A stretch of DNA of 50,293 nt from DYFC01 sp041658585 (GCA_041658585.1 JBAZZX010000018.1:1-50293); one strand, 5' to 3'. Numbered from the stretch's first letter, positions 24,695 through 33,416 are shown. Notes: generated by a model from the sequence alone, not told the origin. A program made the numbers and translations.

Positions 24695-24933
24695 AAGGGC
24701 TCTTCATCTTTCTCTTCGGGTTCCACGGTTTTTTCCTGCATTTCGGACAAAATGCCTTTTACTTCTTCTTCCGTCGTTCTTAGATGGTCTTTGCAGAACT
24801 TTATCAGATGGGTCGCTCTTTTGACCTTCTCCGCGAGCACGTCAACATCGACACTCTCCCTTTCGATTTCATTGATGATGCCCTGCAATTCTTCTATTGC
24901 CTTTGTATAAGTAAGCCTCTTTTTTTCACTCAC
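24691..24933 (-). CDS. xseB: Exodeoxyribonuclease VII small subunit
   Basis: The 80-residue product shows the XseB pattern: TYTKAIEELQGIINEIER at the start, then a second helix with LAEKVKRATHLIKFCKDHL. The small subunit wraps the large subunit as a two-helix coiled coil; exonuclease VII degrades single-stranded DNA in both directions. The C-terminus is an acidic tail. The gene overlaps the end of xseA by 8 bases. Its stop lies within the TTAACCCG palindrome. Confidence 0.93.
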   Translation of the reverse strand: MSEKKRLTYTKAIEELQGIINEIERESVDVDVLAEKVKRATHLIKFCKDHLRTTEEEVKGILSEMQEKTVEPEEKDEEPF

Positions 24934-26311
24934 GGTTTTCCTCCGGCTGTGTACCTTCTACAATACTGGTTACTGTACCATTAGACAGTTTTGTAGATAT
25001 TATATCAGTCTTACCGACTGTATTAAAATCTTTCAGGACTTTTCCCTCAAAGAAGGTAATGCTGTATCCTCTTTTTAAAATATTCACGGGATCAAGGAGA
25101 CGGATTTTTGCCTCGGCATTCTCCAGGCCCTTTCTGCTCATTGCTATGAAGTGGTCCGGCAGGACAAGCAGAGTTTGAGAATACTCCCTGAGCGCATTAC
25201 CTTTGGAGGACAAAAATCTTTCACCTGCATTTTTTAAGCTCCCCTCGCAGGTCTTAAGATAAGCGAAAGGCGTTTTCATGGCGGCAAAGGCGGATGACTG
25301 GAGTGAAAAGATGTCATGCTTCAGTGAATTAAACGTGAGTCTCAGATAATCTCTGGAACGTCCGGAGAGGTTTGAAGAAATATTCTCAAGAAGATGTTTT
25401 TCAGCGGCAATAAGGGTGTTTGTTCTTAAGACAAGCCGCTGCCTTAAATCATCAATGCCGTCTTCAAAAAGCCTTGCCTTTGATATAAGGAATTCGGCGA
25501 CGGCAGTAGGCGTAATCAGCCTCATGTGCGCTACCCTGTCAGCCACTGTTTCATCTCTTTCGTGGCCTATTCCGGTCAAGACCGGGACAGGAGAAAGGGC
25601 AATCTCTTTGGCAAGCACATAGCTGTCAAAACAGTGCAGGTCAACAGTCGAACCGCCTCCCCGGATAATTACAACGGCGTCGAACATGCCTTTGGATTTA
25701 ATACATAATCTCAATGCGCTCCGGATAGATTCCGCCGCCTTGTCACCCTGGACAAAGGCATGAAACAGTTTGTGTGAGAACGCATATCCATACGGGTTAT
25801 TGCTGAGCCTGCTCAGGAAATCTCCATATCCTGCCGCGCCCGGAGAAGATATGACCGCAATTCGCTGAAGGACCGGGGGCAAAGGTATTTTCCGGTTTAA
25901 ATCGATAAGCCCCTCTTTTGTCAATTGTTCTATGACCTGCCTTCTCTTCAGGGCCATTTCGCCAAGGGTGTAACTCGGGTCGATATCCAGGATATTGAGG
26001 GACAGGCCATGCACTTCGTGGTAGGTGATTTTTACAAGAGCAAGTATCTTCATGCCGGCCTGAAGCTCCCGGCCGGTCAGTTTGCGAAAATTTGAGCTGA
26101 TCAGGCGGTAATTTTTTGCCCAGATGTTAGCCCGTATCTTTGCGGCGATAACAACATCCTGCTTCTCAACAAGATCAAGGTAACAATGCCCGGAATTGAC
26201 ATGGTAATTGATCTGGGCAATTTCGGCAATGATCCTGTATTCATCGATGAGGGTTGAATGAATCGTAGACTTAATGAGATATGAAAGTTCACTGAGGGTA
26301 AGGAAGTTCAT
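24926..26311 (-). CDS. xseA: Exodeoxyribonuclease VII large subunit
   Basis: This 461-residue protein begins MNFLTLSELSYLIK, followed by an OB-fold domain (about 18-105) with the GHCYLDLVEK block. The catalytic domain carries RIAVISSPGAAGYGDFLSRL (about 143-162), IIRGGGSTVDLHCFDSYVLA (about 202-221) and PVLTGIGHERDETVAD (about 229-244), all XseA signatures. A long helical region follows, and the C-terminal RGYSITF segment is intact. I chose the ATG at 26311 because GGAGGT lies 8 bases upstream and family homology begins there; a longer frame from 26455 would overlap tadA. It starts 4 bases after the tadA stop. Confidence 0.93.
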   Translation of the reverse strand: MNFLTLSELSYLIKSTIHSTLIDEYRIIAEIAQINYHVNSGHCYLDLVEKQDVVIAAKIRANIWAKNYRLISSNFRKLTGRELQAGMKILALVKITYHEVHGLSLNILDIDPSYTLGEMALKRRQVIEQLTKEGLIDLNRKIPLPPVLQRIAVISSPGAAGYGDFLSRLSNNPYGYAFSHKLFHAFVQGDKAAESIRSALRLCIKSKGMFDAVVIIRGGGSTVDLHCFDSYVLAKEIALSPVPVLTGIGHERDETVADRVAHMRLITPTAVAEFLISKARLFEDGIDDLRQRLVLRTNTLIAAEKHLLENISSNLSGRSRDYLRLTFNSLKHDIFSLQSSAFAAMKTPFAYLKTCEGSLKNAGERFLSSKGNALREYSQTLLVLPDHFIAMSRKGLENAEAKIRLLDPVNILKRGYSITFFEGKVLKDFNTVGKTDIISTKLSNGTVTSIVEGTQPEENRE

Positions 26312-26315
26312 ATCG

Positions 26316-26771
26316 TTACCTCCGCAATCTGAAAAACCTTTGCAGGATTTCCGCGCATTCTTCCGTAAGGACGCCTGATTTAACCTCAACCTGATGATTG
26401 AGCCGTTTATCCGCGAGCAGGTTATAGAGGCTGTCCACTGCCCCGCCTTTTTCATCTTTGCATCCGTAAACGAGTCTGCCGAGCCTGGAATTCACCATCG
26501 TACCGGCGCACATGATGCAAGGCTCTTTGGTTACATAAAGAACGGCGTCCGTCAGACGCCAATTGTCTATTGCCTGCGCTCCCGCTCTGAGCGCAAGGGT
26601 TTCCGCATGTCCCGCAGGGTCGTTTGATGTTTCTCTGGTGTTATGAGCTTTCGCGATAACATTTCCCTCCCGCACAAGAACGGCGCCGACAGGCACCTCT
26701 CCTTTATCAAAAGCGAGCATGGCTTCTTCAAGGGCAAGCTTCATAAAATAAATATCTCTTTCACTCGTCAT
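26316..26771 (-). CDS. tadA: tRNA-specific adenosine deaminase
   Basis: This 151-residue protein is a zinc-dependent deaminase. The Zn and catalytic residues are H55 and E57 in GHAETLAL and C85 and C88 in EPCIMCAGTM. It converts A34 to inosine in tRNA-Arg(ACG), at the wobble position. DKGEVPVGAVLV near residue 22 is typical of TadA. It heads a tadA-xseA-xseB operon. A guanine or cytosine deaminase is less likely given the RLVYGCKDEKGGA segment, close to the TadA DPKAGA block. Confidence 0.9.
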   Translation of the reverse strand: MTSERDIYFMKLALEEAMLAFDKGEVPVGAVLVREGNVIAKAHNTRETSNDPAGHAETLALRAGAQAIDNWRLTDAVLYVTKEPCIMCAGTMVNSRLGRLVYGCKDEKGGAVDSLYNLLADKRLNHQVEVKSGVLTEECAEILQRFFRLRR

Positions 26772-27004
26772 ATATATATTGTTTTATTCTAAAGGAATGC
26801 ACGAAAAATAGAGAGATTAATAAACACATAAATGGATTTTAGACACACCGCAGCGATGTTCTTACAGAAAAGACCGGAGCAAGTAAAATTCAATCATGTA
26901 ACGGCCCTTAAAATAAAGCTATTCGATTCGGTAATCCCAATTAAAGGATTAAGTGCATTTCCCGTATGCTTACTACCACCAATGCCTATTAAGGCTGCCA
27001 TTTC

Positions 27005-27304
27005 CTACGCAACAGCATACGGCTTTATTCTGTTAAGTGTTTCAGCCATTTCGTCCTTTGCAACAGCCAGATCGTAGTCAATCTGCAACCGTTCCCAAAA
27101 CCCGTCACTCAGACCGAAAAACCGAGACAGCCGGAGCCCGGTGTCCGTGGTGATAGCACGCTTGCCGGCTATTATTTCTCCGATCCGCCTTTGGGATACG
27201 CCAATTTCTTTTGCAAGCCGGTATTGTGTCAGCCCCATAGGCTTTAAAAACTCTTCCATCAGAATTTCGCCCGGAGCAGGATATGGCACTTGTCTTTTTC
27301 TCAT
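27005..27304 (-). CDS. higA: HigA-type antitoxin
   Basis: The 99-residue protein has the HigA layout: PYPAPGEILMEEFLKPMG at the start, then an Xre helix-turn-helix (QYRLAKEIGVSQRRIGEI, about residues 27-44), GKRAITTDTGLRLSRFFG and a C-terminal helix with WERLQIDYDLAVAKDE. It binds the toxin and represses its own operon. The ATG at 27304 has AAAGGAGG 6-7 bases upstream; a longer frame would run into the toxin gene. It follows higB after 13 bases, the toxin-first order usual for this family. Confidence 0.92.
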   Translation of the reverse strand: MRKRQVPYPAPGEILMEEFLKPMGLTQYRLAKEIGVSQRRIGEIIAGKRAITTDTGLRLSRFFGLSDGFWERLQIDYDLAVAKDEMAETLNRIKPYAVA

Positions 27305-27317
27305 GCAACAGCCTCCT

Positions 27318-27596
27318 TTAATGATAATCGACAATCTCGACATCAAAGGCGTTCCCGGCTTCAAACCTGAAGCAGATGCGCCACTGATCGTTTATACGAA
27401 CGCTCCATTGTCCCTGCCTTTTGCCCTTGAGCGCCTCAAGCCTGCTGCCCGGCGGCACTCTCAGGTCTTCTATCCTCCCGGCAACATTCAATAGCGCAAG
27501 TTTCCGCATAGCTGCGGACTGAATACTGATAAACCGCTCTATGCGTTTGCCGTTAAACATAGTTTCAGTATCACGGCACTTGAACGATTTAATCAT
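27318..27596 (-). CDS. higB: HigB-type RelE-family toxin
   Basis: The 92-residue protein matches the HigB group: MIKSFKCRDTETMFNG, a middle block RKLALLNVAGRIEDLRVPPG, LEALKGKRQGQWSVRINDQW and RICFRFEAGNAFDVEIVDYH at the end. These are ribosome-dependent mRNA endonucleases of the RelE fold. The conserved Arg and Trp of the WSVRINDQWRI segment are present, so the toxin appears intact. It is the first gene of the higBA pair. The 153 bases between it and the response regulator show no clear feature. Confidence 0.92.
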   Translation of the reverse strand: MIKSFKCRDTETMFNGKRIERFISIQSAAMRKLALLNVAGRIEDLRVPPGSRLEALKGKRQGQWSVRINDQWRICFRFEAGNAFDVEIVDYH

Positions 27597-27748
27597 AATT
27601 AATAATATCCCTTAGCGTTAGTATTGTCAAACGTTATCAAAACGCGATCTATCTCTTTCTCCCTTGTTTATAGCTGAGAAAGAGGCGGTTTATTAATTTA
27701 CGCATCGTCGACGCGGTCATTGCAGGTTTCTGACATCTGAAAATTTTA

Positions 27749-28426
27749 TCATACCGGATCGAACTTATACCCAACGCCGTAGACTGAATGGATGAGCTTC
27801 GCTTCAGGGTCCACGTTTTCGATCTTCCTCCGCAATTTTTTTATGTGGCTGTCGATGGTGCGGTCGGTAACAAACCGTTCGTCGGAGTATATATTATTCA
27901 TAAGTTGCTGACGCCCGTAAATGCGTCCCGGACCGGCGACCAAAAAATGCAGCAACTTGAACTCAACAGCAGTGAGTTCAAGGTCATGGCCATGAAGAGT
28001 AGCCTTGTAACGCTGATCGTCGAGAACGAGTCCCCGGGCCTGAATCGTCCGACCATCTTGAGTCCGTCGCAGGACCGCCTTGATTCGTGCTATCACCTCA
28101 CGGGGGCTGAACGGCTTGCAGATGTAATCATCGGCGCCGAGTTCGAGCCCAAGCAGTCGGTCGATTTCCTCGATACGGGCTGTTACGATTATTATCGGAA
28201 CGCGGGAGAAAGTGCGGATGTCCTTGCAGACCTCGATGCCGTCACGTCCCGGCAGCATCAGGTCGAGGATAATAAGGTCAGGCTTGTGTTCACGAAACCA
28301 TGGCACAACCTCTGTGCCGCTTGCAAGGCAAAACGGTTCGAACCCGGAAGCTCTCAGGTAATCAGAGAGCAGACTTGCCAGTTTCGGCTCGTCTTCAACA
28401 ATAAGTATATTCACGCTCAAGAGCAT
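27749..28426 (-). CDS. baeR: BaeR-like OmpR-family response regulator
   Basis: This 225-residue regulator has a receiver domain (about residues 5-120) with E11-D12, phospho-acceptor D55 in LDLMLPG and Lys in ICKPFSP. A winged-helix DNA-binding domain (about 130-222) contains TAVEFKLLHFL and VTDRTIDSHIKKLRRKIE. EEIDRLLGLELGADDYICKP is very close to E. coli BaeR, which controls spy and the mdtABC efflux genes. It overlaps the sensor gene by 10 bases. The ATG sits directly on its GGAGG, so a TTG or GTG 6 or 12 bases downstream may be the real start. Confidence 0.9.
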   Translation of the reverse strand: MLLSVNILIVEDEPKLASLLSDYLRASGFEPFCLASGTEVVPWFREHKPDLIILDLMLPGRDGIEVCKDIRTFSRVPIIIVTARIEEIDRLLGLELGADDYICKPFSPREVIARIKAVLRRTQDGRTIQARGLVLDDQRYKATLHGHDLELTAVEFKLLHFLVAGPGRIYGRQQLMNNIYSDERFVTDRTIDSHIKKLRRKIENVDPEAKLIHSVYGVGYKFDPV

Positions 28427-29835
28427 CCTCCTGCAACCGGGAGGGTAATCCTTATCAGTACCCCTCCCAAAGGTGATTGATATGCAGAGATGGTCCCGGC
28501 ATGTGCCTCAACGATGTTTTTGCAGATTGCCAGGCCGAGACCGGCGCCGCCCGATGACCGACTTCGGGAAGCCTCCACCCGATAGAGTCTATCGAAGAGT
28601 CTGTCCAGTTCTTCCTCCGGAACTCCGGGTGCGGAGTCTTCGAAATCTATTGCAGCATGGCCGTCATGACATGCCAGACGAATGACGAGCTTTCCTGCCG
28701 ATTCAGTGAACTTCAAGGAATTTTCAAGCAGATTTGCGAATAGCTGGTGCAGACGCTCACGGTCGGCAAACACTGTGACCTCAACTCCCTGTAAAATGTT
28801 TACGGTAAGGGTGAGGCCCTTGCGGGCAAATTCCGCATGGTAGGGTTCTATGGAATCTTTGAGGACCTCAACCAGATCAAGATCCTCTTTGCGGTAGGTC
28901 AACGTACCGAGGTCGGAGAGCGCAAGCTGATAAAGGTCGTCAATCAGACGATGCAGTCTAAGCGCCTCGGTATGGAGCGAGCGGATAGCCTCCGGGGTAG
29001 TGTTGCGGATACCCTCCAATAACGCCTCGATCTCACCGCGCAACACAGCCAAAGGGGTCCGCAACTCGTGTGAAATGTCTGCAACCCACTGTCGCCGCGC
29101 TTTCTCATTCTTCTCAAGTGTGAGCGCCATGGCATTGAAGTCACGGGCAAGCTGACCCAACTCGTCCGATGAGGAGGCGGGGACCCGAATGGTATACTTT
29201 CCGGATGCAAGATCACGGGTTGCTGCGGCCATGGCCCTGATCGGCCGGACGAGACGGTCCGCCAGCGGGAGAGAGAATATGACGACAACCAGCACCATTC
29301 CGAATGCCGCCATAATGAGAGCCGATTTCTGCTGTCTTAAAAACTGCATCTGTTGAGGGTTAAGGAACTCTTTTGGCGGAAGAAGCCCTATATAGCCCAC
29401 TGTCTTATTATTTTGAATAACGGGTCTGAAGTTCACATCCCCGGTTTCAGCAGAGTTTCCAAAGAGCGGTTTCCGCTCTGAATCCAGAACAATAAAGGGC
29501 AATCTTGGCGGGTGCGCACCCGCCATCGGTGGTGGAGGTGTAAAATCCCGCCTATCCTTGGGTTCCTTCAACCGCCCGGATGCGATATCATCAGTCAGCA
29601 TTCGTTCTATTAGAAATGCCGGGTTGTCTCGCAAGAAATCCCAACTTCCGTGTTCGGCGTATGCCTGTTCCAGGATCCCTTCCATCTGTTCAAGTCTGCC
29701 CTGGTTCATCGCATTGAGATACTGGAGAAACCCCCTGTTGATGCTCCACTGCATTATGAGGAACATGCACAGGAGCGCCATAGAGGTGGCTGCGAGAATA
29801 GACAAAAACAGTCGATGTGTAATGCCGATCTTCAT
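28417..29835 (-). CDS. baeS: BaeS-like sensor histidine kinase
   Basis: The 472-residue kinase has a first membrane helix at about residues 9-31, a periplasmic sensor segment with EHGSWDFLRDNPAFL, a second helix near 172-190, and a HAMP domain near 193-245. The phospho-acceptor is H256 in DISHELRTPLAVLRGE. N, G1 and G2 boxes appear as FANLLENSLKF, DSAPGVPEEEL and SSGGAGLGLAICKNIVEAH. The layout and many blocks follow E. coli BaeS, an envelope-stress sensor. It is upstream of baeR and divergent from the NHL lipoprotein gene. Nearby Spy-like and efflux genes fit a Bae regulon. Confidence 0.92.
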   Translation of the reverse strand: MKIGITHRLFLSILAATSMALLCMFLIMQWSINRGFLQYLNAMNQGRLEQMEGILEQAYAEHGSWDFLRDNPAFLIERMLTDDIASGRLKEPKDRRDFTPPPPMAGAHPPRLPFIVLDSERKPLFGNSAETGDVNFRPVIQNNKTVGYIGLLPPKEFLNPQQMQFLRQQKSALIMAAFGMVLVVVIFSLPLADRLVRPIRAMAAATRDLASGKYTIRVPASSSDELGQLARDFNAMALTLEKNEKARRQWVADISHELRTPLAVLRGEIEALLEGIRNTTPEAIRSLHTEALRLHRLIDDLYQLALSDLGTLTYRKEDLDLVEVLKDSIEPYHAEFARKGLTLTVNILQGVEVTVFADRERLHQLFANLLENSLKFTESAGKLVIRLACHDGHAAIDFEDSAPGVPEEELDRLFDRLYRVEASRSRSSGGAGLGLAICKNIVEAHAGTISAYQSPLGGVLIRITLPVAGGCS

Positions 29836-30044
29836 TATTCTGTTGCAGGGGCATACGTTGAGGCCGCCCGTTGCTTATTTTCTATTTTATATCGAATTTT
29901 AAGAAATAAGCACTACCATTTGAGTTCTCAACTGAATTTCCTCATTTCATCCATATTTGTGACATATTCTTTTGCTATATTTTTATTAAATTCGTCAAAA
30001 CGAAAATCCGGAAAACTGAACATTAAGAAATAATGGAGGGGATC

Positions 30045-31130
30045 ATGAAAAACAAATTTAAGATTGGATGGATCATCATCTTGATTACAGCTATGCTGGC
30101 GTCTTGCGGAGGAGCAGGAGAAACAGACGATTCCGATGCTGCTGTTACAACTCTGGCGGGTACGGGAGGGTCTTACGGTTCTACCGATGGCACCGGAACA
30201 GAGGCGCTCTTCAACAGCCCCTCCGCCATCACTACGGACGGGACCAACCTTTATGTCGCGGATTCCGGCAATAATACCATTCGGAAAATTGTCATCTCCA
30301 CAAAAAAGGTTTCTATCTTTGCAGGCAGTACAAACGGGGATTCCGGGTCCGATGACGGGATCGGAACAACGGCACGCTTTAATAATCCATTAGGCGTCAC
30401 CACGGATGGGACCAATCTTTATGTTGCGGATTATAGTAACCATACTATCCGGAAAATCGTCATTGCCTCAAGAATGGTTACAACTTTGGCGGGTACGGCA
30501 GGGTCGTATGGGGCCAATGATGGGACTGGGACAGCGGCAAGCTTCTACAACCCCTTCGGTATTGCCACAGATGGGACCATTCTTTATGTCGCGGATTATG
30601 GTAACCATACTATTCGGAAGATCGTCATCGCTTCAGGAGAAGTTACGACCCTGGCAGGTACGGCAGGCGCTTATGGGTCCGATAACGGGGCCGGAACAGC
30701 AGCGCGCTTCTACTACCCTGCCGGCATCGCGACGGATGGGACCGACCTTTATCTCGCGGATACGGGTAACCATATTATCCGGAAGATCGTCATTGCCACA
30801 GGAGAGGTTACGACTCTGGCGGGTAAGGCAGGGTCGTACGGGTCCGCCAATGGGACCGGAACAGCAGCGCGCTTCAATAACCCCTTCGGTATCACCATGT
30901 ATAAAACCAATCTTTATGCTGCGGATACCGGCAACAGTACCATTCGAAAGATCGTCATTGCCACAGGAAAGGTCACTACCTTGGCAGGGTCGGCAGAGTA
31001 TTCCGGGTCGACCGATGAGACCGGAACAGCGGCGCGCTTCAATAACCCATTTGGCATAACCATGGATGACAACAACCTGTATGTTGCGGATACCGGTAAC
31101 CATACCATTCGAAAGATACATTGTGACTAA
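30045..31130 (+). CDS. NHL-repeat lipoprotein, predicted six-bladed beta-propeller
   Basis: The 361-residue protein starts with a lipoprotein signal peptide: MKNKFKIG, a hydrophobic stretch, and lipobox LASC with the lipidated Cys near residue 21. Six consecutive repeats of about 55 residues follow, each with a FNNPFGI block, a NLYVADTGNHTIRKIV block and a VTTLAG block. Six NHL repeats would close one beta-propeller, usually a binding platform for protein or ligand outside the membrane. The repeats are also similar at DNA level, with a 165-base period (168 for the first). I chose the second ATG because GGAGGGG lies just upstream of it. The exact role is unknown. Confidence 0.85.
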   Translation: MKNKFKIGWIIILITAMLASCGGAGETDDSDAAVTTLAGTGGSYGSTDGTGTEALFNSPSAITTDGTNLYVADSGNNTIRKIVISTKKVSIFAGSTNGDSGSDDGIGTTARFNNPLGVTTDGTNLYVADYSNHTIRKIVIASRMVTTLAGTAGSYGANDGTGTAASFYNPFGIATDGTILYVADYGNHTIRKIVIASGEVTTLAGTAGAYGSDNGAGTAARFYYPAGIATDGTDLYLADTGNHIIRKIVIATGEVTTLAGKAGSYGSANGTGTAARFNNPFGITMYKTNLYAADTGNSTIRKIVIATGKVTTLAGSAEYSGSTDETGTAARFNNPFGITMDDNNLYVADTGNHTIRKIHCD

Positions 31131-31253
31131 GGATTCCACATCTGTGAGAGCAGGGATGGTCGCTCTGCCACCGTTTTGAACGGGGCAACTCTTTATTTGA
31201 TGTTAAGAAAAACCTTATAAGTTAGCCGACAAAGAGGAAAAGGAGGTGATAGC

Positions 31254-31541
31254 ATGAACAGGAACATAATCAATACCGCTGCGGGCGTCCTTTTGCTCAT
31301 AGGGAGTGCTTCTGCAGCAGCATGGGCGCTGGATGGACCTCAGGACAGCGGAAAACGCATGGGGCCTCCTCCGGAAGCGATTGAGGCATGCAAAGACAAG
31401 AGCGAAGGAGCCGCTGTCGAGTTCACCGGTCCTCGCGGAGAAAAGATCAAGGCTACCTGCAAGCAGATTGAAGGCCAATTGGCGGCTGTACCCGATGGCG
31501 GTTTCCGCGGCCCGAAAGCGCCGCCACCCGGCGGGGAATAG
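31254..31541 (+). CDS. Small secreted protein of unknown function
   Basis: This 95-residue protein has a clear signal peptide (MNRNIINTAAGVLLLIGSAS, cleavage likely after AWA near residue 25). The mature part of about 70 residues contains PPPEAIEACKDKSEGAAVEF, then GPRGEKIKATC, a possible disulfide pair, and a Pro-Gly-rich tail. A very strong AAAGGAGGTGAT site precedes the ATG. I recognise no domain. It sits 65 bases before the Spy-like gene, and both may respond to envelope stress through the nearby Bae-like system. Confidence 0.75.
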   Translation: MNRNIINTAAGVLLLIGSASAAAWALDGPQDSGKRMGPPPEAIEACKDKSEGAAVEFTGPRGEKIKATCKQIEGQLAAVPDGGFRGPKAPPPGGE

Positions 31542-31606
31542 GCAGCAGAGAACCGCACATGAACGAACTAACAAGGGAAACAAATCATAAAGAAAAGGAG
31601 GTTTAT

Positions 31607-32236
31607 ATGAAGAGATTATTGGTTGGTATGTTTTTAGGTCTTCTGTCAACGATCTTTTTATCACACAATTCTTATGCGGAGACGTGCGGTCCGATTGACG
31701 ACCATGGAAGAGGTTGGCGGGACGAAGGCATGCATATGGCGCCGCCGCCGATGCGGTCTCCTGTTATGAATATAATGGAAGAAATTCCGGGGGCTGAAAA
31801 TCTCATGTGGGAGCATCTCATGGGACTTGGACTTGACGAGCAGCAGAGAGAAGCGATAAAGGAGATCAAAAGCAAGGTAATAAAAGAGGCGATTAGGAAG
31901 AGAGCAGATGAGCGTATTGCCGGTGTCGAATTGAAAGAACTCCTCGATAAAGACCCTGTCGACATGAAGGCGGTTGAGGCGAAACTTAAGCAGATAGAAA
32001 CTCTAAAAACTGAAATGTACCTCTCTCTCATCACGGCGACAGAAGAGGTTAAATCAAAACTGGCACCCGAGCAGAGGAAGAAATTCCGTGAGATGCAGGA
32101 GATGGATCCGCCGGGTCCTCACATGAGGGGAGGAATGATGCGCGGTGGTGTTATGAGAATGATGCCTCCGCCCCCTTGCGAGAAAAAAGAGGAAATACAA
32201 CAGGACATAGAACATATGATCCATAAAGCGAAATAA
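31607..32236 (+). CDS. Spy/CpxP-like periplasmic protein
   Basis: The 209-residue protein has a signal peptide (MKRLLVGMFLGLLSTIFLSH, cleavage near residue 23). The core (about 70-170) is a long alpha-helical array with LGLDEQQREAIKEIKSK and a LAPEQRKKFREMQ segment that match the LTxxQ pattern of Spy/CpxP/ZraP proteins. These are periplasmic chaperones or metal-stress sensors. The N- and C-terminal tails are Met-rich (for example MRGGMMRGGVMRMMPPPP), which could bind Cu or Ag. An AAAGGAGG site supports the ATG at 31607. In E. coli spy is a BaeR target, so the neighbouring BaeRS-like pair is a likely regulator here. Confidence 0.8.
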   Translation: MKRLLVGMFLGLLSTIFLSHNSYAETCGPIDDHGRGWRDEGMHMAPPPMRSPVMNIMEEIPGAENLMWEHLMGLGLDEQQREAIKEIKSKVIKEAIRKRADERIAGVELKELLDKDPVDMKAVEAKLKQIETLKTEMYLSLITATEEVKSKLAPEQRKKFREMQEMDPPGPHMRGGMMRGGVMRMMPPPPCEKKEEIQQDIEHMIHKAK

Positions 32237-32266
32237 CCGCACTTGGGAAGGTGCCAAAGGATTTTT

Positions 32267-32662
32267 ATGGCAATTGTCCTTGTCGTAGATGATGATGCTT
32301 TACAGAGAAATATCTTAAAAATAATTCTTTCGGATGAAGGAGACGAGACGTATATTGCCTCATCGGGTGATGAGGCCTTGAGAATTGCAAAGATATTAGA
32401 GCCTGACGTTGTCCTGACCGATCTTTGGATGCGCGATATGGATGGCATGGAACTTATGAAAAAACTAAGATCCCAAGTATATGCTCCGGAAATAATTATC
32501 ATGTCTGCCTTCGGAGGTACTCTCCCGATAATGGAAGCAGTCGGAAAAGGAGAATGCGATTACATCGAAAAACCTCTCGAAAAAGATAATATTTTGTTGA
32601 GTATAAAGCAGGCGTTGGAACGGCATCGAAAAATCTCTAAGTCGGAAGATTTAAAGGATTGA
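32267..32662 (+). CDS. Single-domain response regulator (CheY-like)
   Basis: The 131-residue protein is one receiver domain. Acidic residues D8-D10, phospho-acceptor D52 in LTDLWMRDMDG, a Ser in IIIMSAFGG and K102 in YIEKPLEK are all present. No output domain follows, so it signals through a partner protein. The ATG at 32267 has AAAGGA 5 bases upstream and restores the usual IVLVVDDD start. No kinase gene adjoins; the BaeS-like kinase 2.4 kb away on the other strand is one possible donor. Confidence 0.85.
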   Translation: MAIVLVVDDDALQRNILKIILSDEGDETYIASSGDEALRIAKILEPDVVLTDLWMRDMDGMELMKKLRSQVYAPEIIIMSAFGGTLPIMEAVGKGECDYIEKPLEKDNILLSIKQALERHRKISKSEDLKD

Positions 32663-32672
32663 GCTTCCACCC

Positions 32673-32725
32673 GGGGCGCCTGGACTATGTCCCCCCATCC
32701 CCCCATTATAGTCCGGGCCCCTTTC
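32673..32725. terminator. Hairpin with poly-C loop, possible terminator
   Basis: GGGGC (32673-32677) and GGACTAT (32682-32688) pair with ATAGTCC (32708-32714) and GCCCC (32717-32721). The loop holds two CCCCCCAT units. A short TTTCT follows. It lies between the response-regulator and TPR genes, so it may separate the regulator transcript from the efflux operon. The T run is weak. Confidence 0.45.
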
Positions 32726-32759
32726 TAATAAAGACAGCCAAAAAGGAGGTGCTTGTTTA

Positions 32760-33416
32760 ATGAATAATCTGAGCATGATGAATCGGAATATAATAGTTGC
32801 CTTCTTAACATTGGTCCCACTTATTTGCATGACTTCAGGCAATATTTCCGCTCAAGATACATGTACGAAACCTATGGGGAAGCCTGTACAATTCGTATCT
32901 CTGGAAGGCGCCCTCCCCCGGCCAAACGCCGGTTCGGCCCGTGACGCCGAAGGAACTCCGTCGGGTGCTATGCTGTCGGCGAAAACATTTTATGATTCAG
33001 GTGTCAAGTATTTAGGGAAAAAAGAATACGACCTTGCCATATCGGAATTTAACAAATCTTTGGAGATTTATCCTGTGTCGGCAGCTACATACAACAATCG
33101 TGGTTTCGCTTACGCCAAAAAAGGCCGGTATGACCTTGCAATCTCGGACTTCACAAAGGCATTGGAGATAGAGCCCAATGGTCCTCAAGCATACTACAAC
33201 CGCGGGGTTACATATGTAATCAAAAGTCAATTTGACATGGCTCTTTTGGATTTGAATAAGTGTCTGAATATTGACCCGATCAATGCCGCTGCATACGATG
33301 CCCGGGGCAGTGTTCTTGCAGGTTTGGCATGTTCGGACTGGGGGAAAGCCTGTCAACTTGGTAATTGCGACCATTTAAAGGAAGCGGCAAAAGCGGGACT
33401 CTGCACTAAAGAATGA
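32760..33416 (+). CDS. Exported TPR-repeat protein
   Basis: The 218-residue protein has a signal peptide (hydrophobic residues 10-24, cleavage likely after ISA near 31). Three tandem tetratricopeptide repeats follow at about 78-112, 113-146 and 147-180, with the pattern YNNRGFAYAKKGRYDLAISDF.KALEI.P. TPRs form helical protein-binding scaffolds. The C-terminal part has a short Cys-containing stretch (CSDWGKACQLGNCDHLKEA), often seen after TPRs in Sel1-like or lipoprotein contexts. An AAAAAGGAGGT site precedes the ATG. It is 10 bases ahead of the outer-membrane efflux gene and probably leads that operon. Confidence 0.85.
   Translation: MNNLSMMNRNIIVAFLTLVPLICMTSGNISAQDTCTKPMGKPVQFVSLEGALPRPNAGSARDAEGTPSGAMLSAKTFYDSGVKYLGKKEYDLAISEFNKSLEIYPVSAATYNNRGFAYAKKGRYDLAISDFTKALEIEPNGPQAYYNRGVTYVIKSQFDMALLDLNKCLNIDPINAAAYDARGSVLAGLACSDWGKACQLGNCDHLKEAAKAGLCTKE

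Noticed and set aside
24926..26455. Long 509-codon xseA start
   Set aside because: The extra 48 residues overlap tadA and lack homology; the ATG at 26311 has an ideal ribosome site.
26832..27077. 81-codon plus-strand frame before higA
   Set aside because: It overlaps the 3' end of higA antisense and shows no recognisable family or ribosome site.
30406..31059. 217-codon frame within the NHL gene, and an antisense frame 30633-31139
   Set aside because: Both are shadows kept open by the tandem DNA repeats.
30150..31125. CRISPR array
   Set aside because: The regular repeats are coding NHL blades with a 165-base period and no spacers; no cas genes are present.
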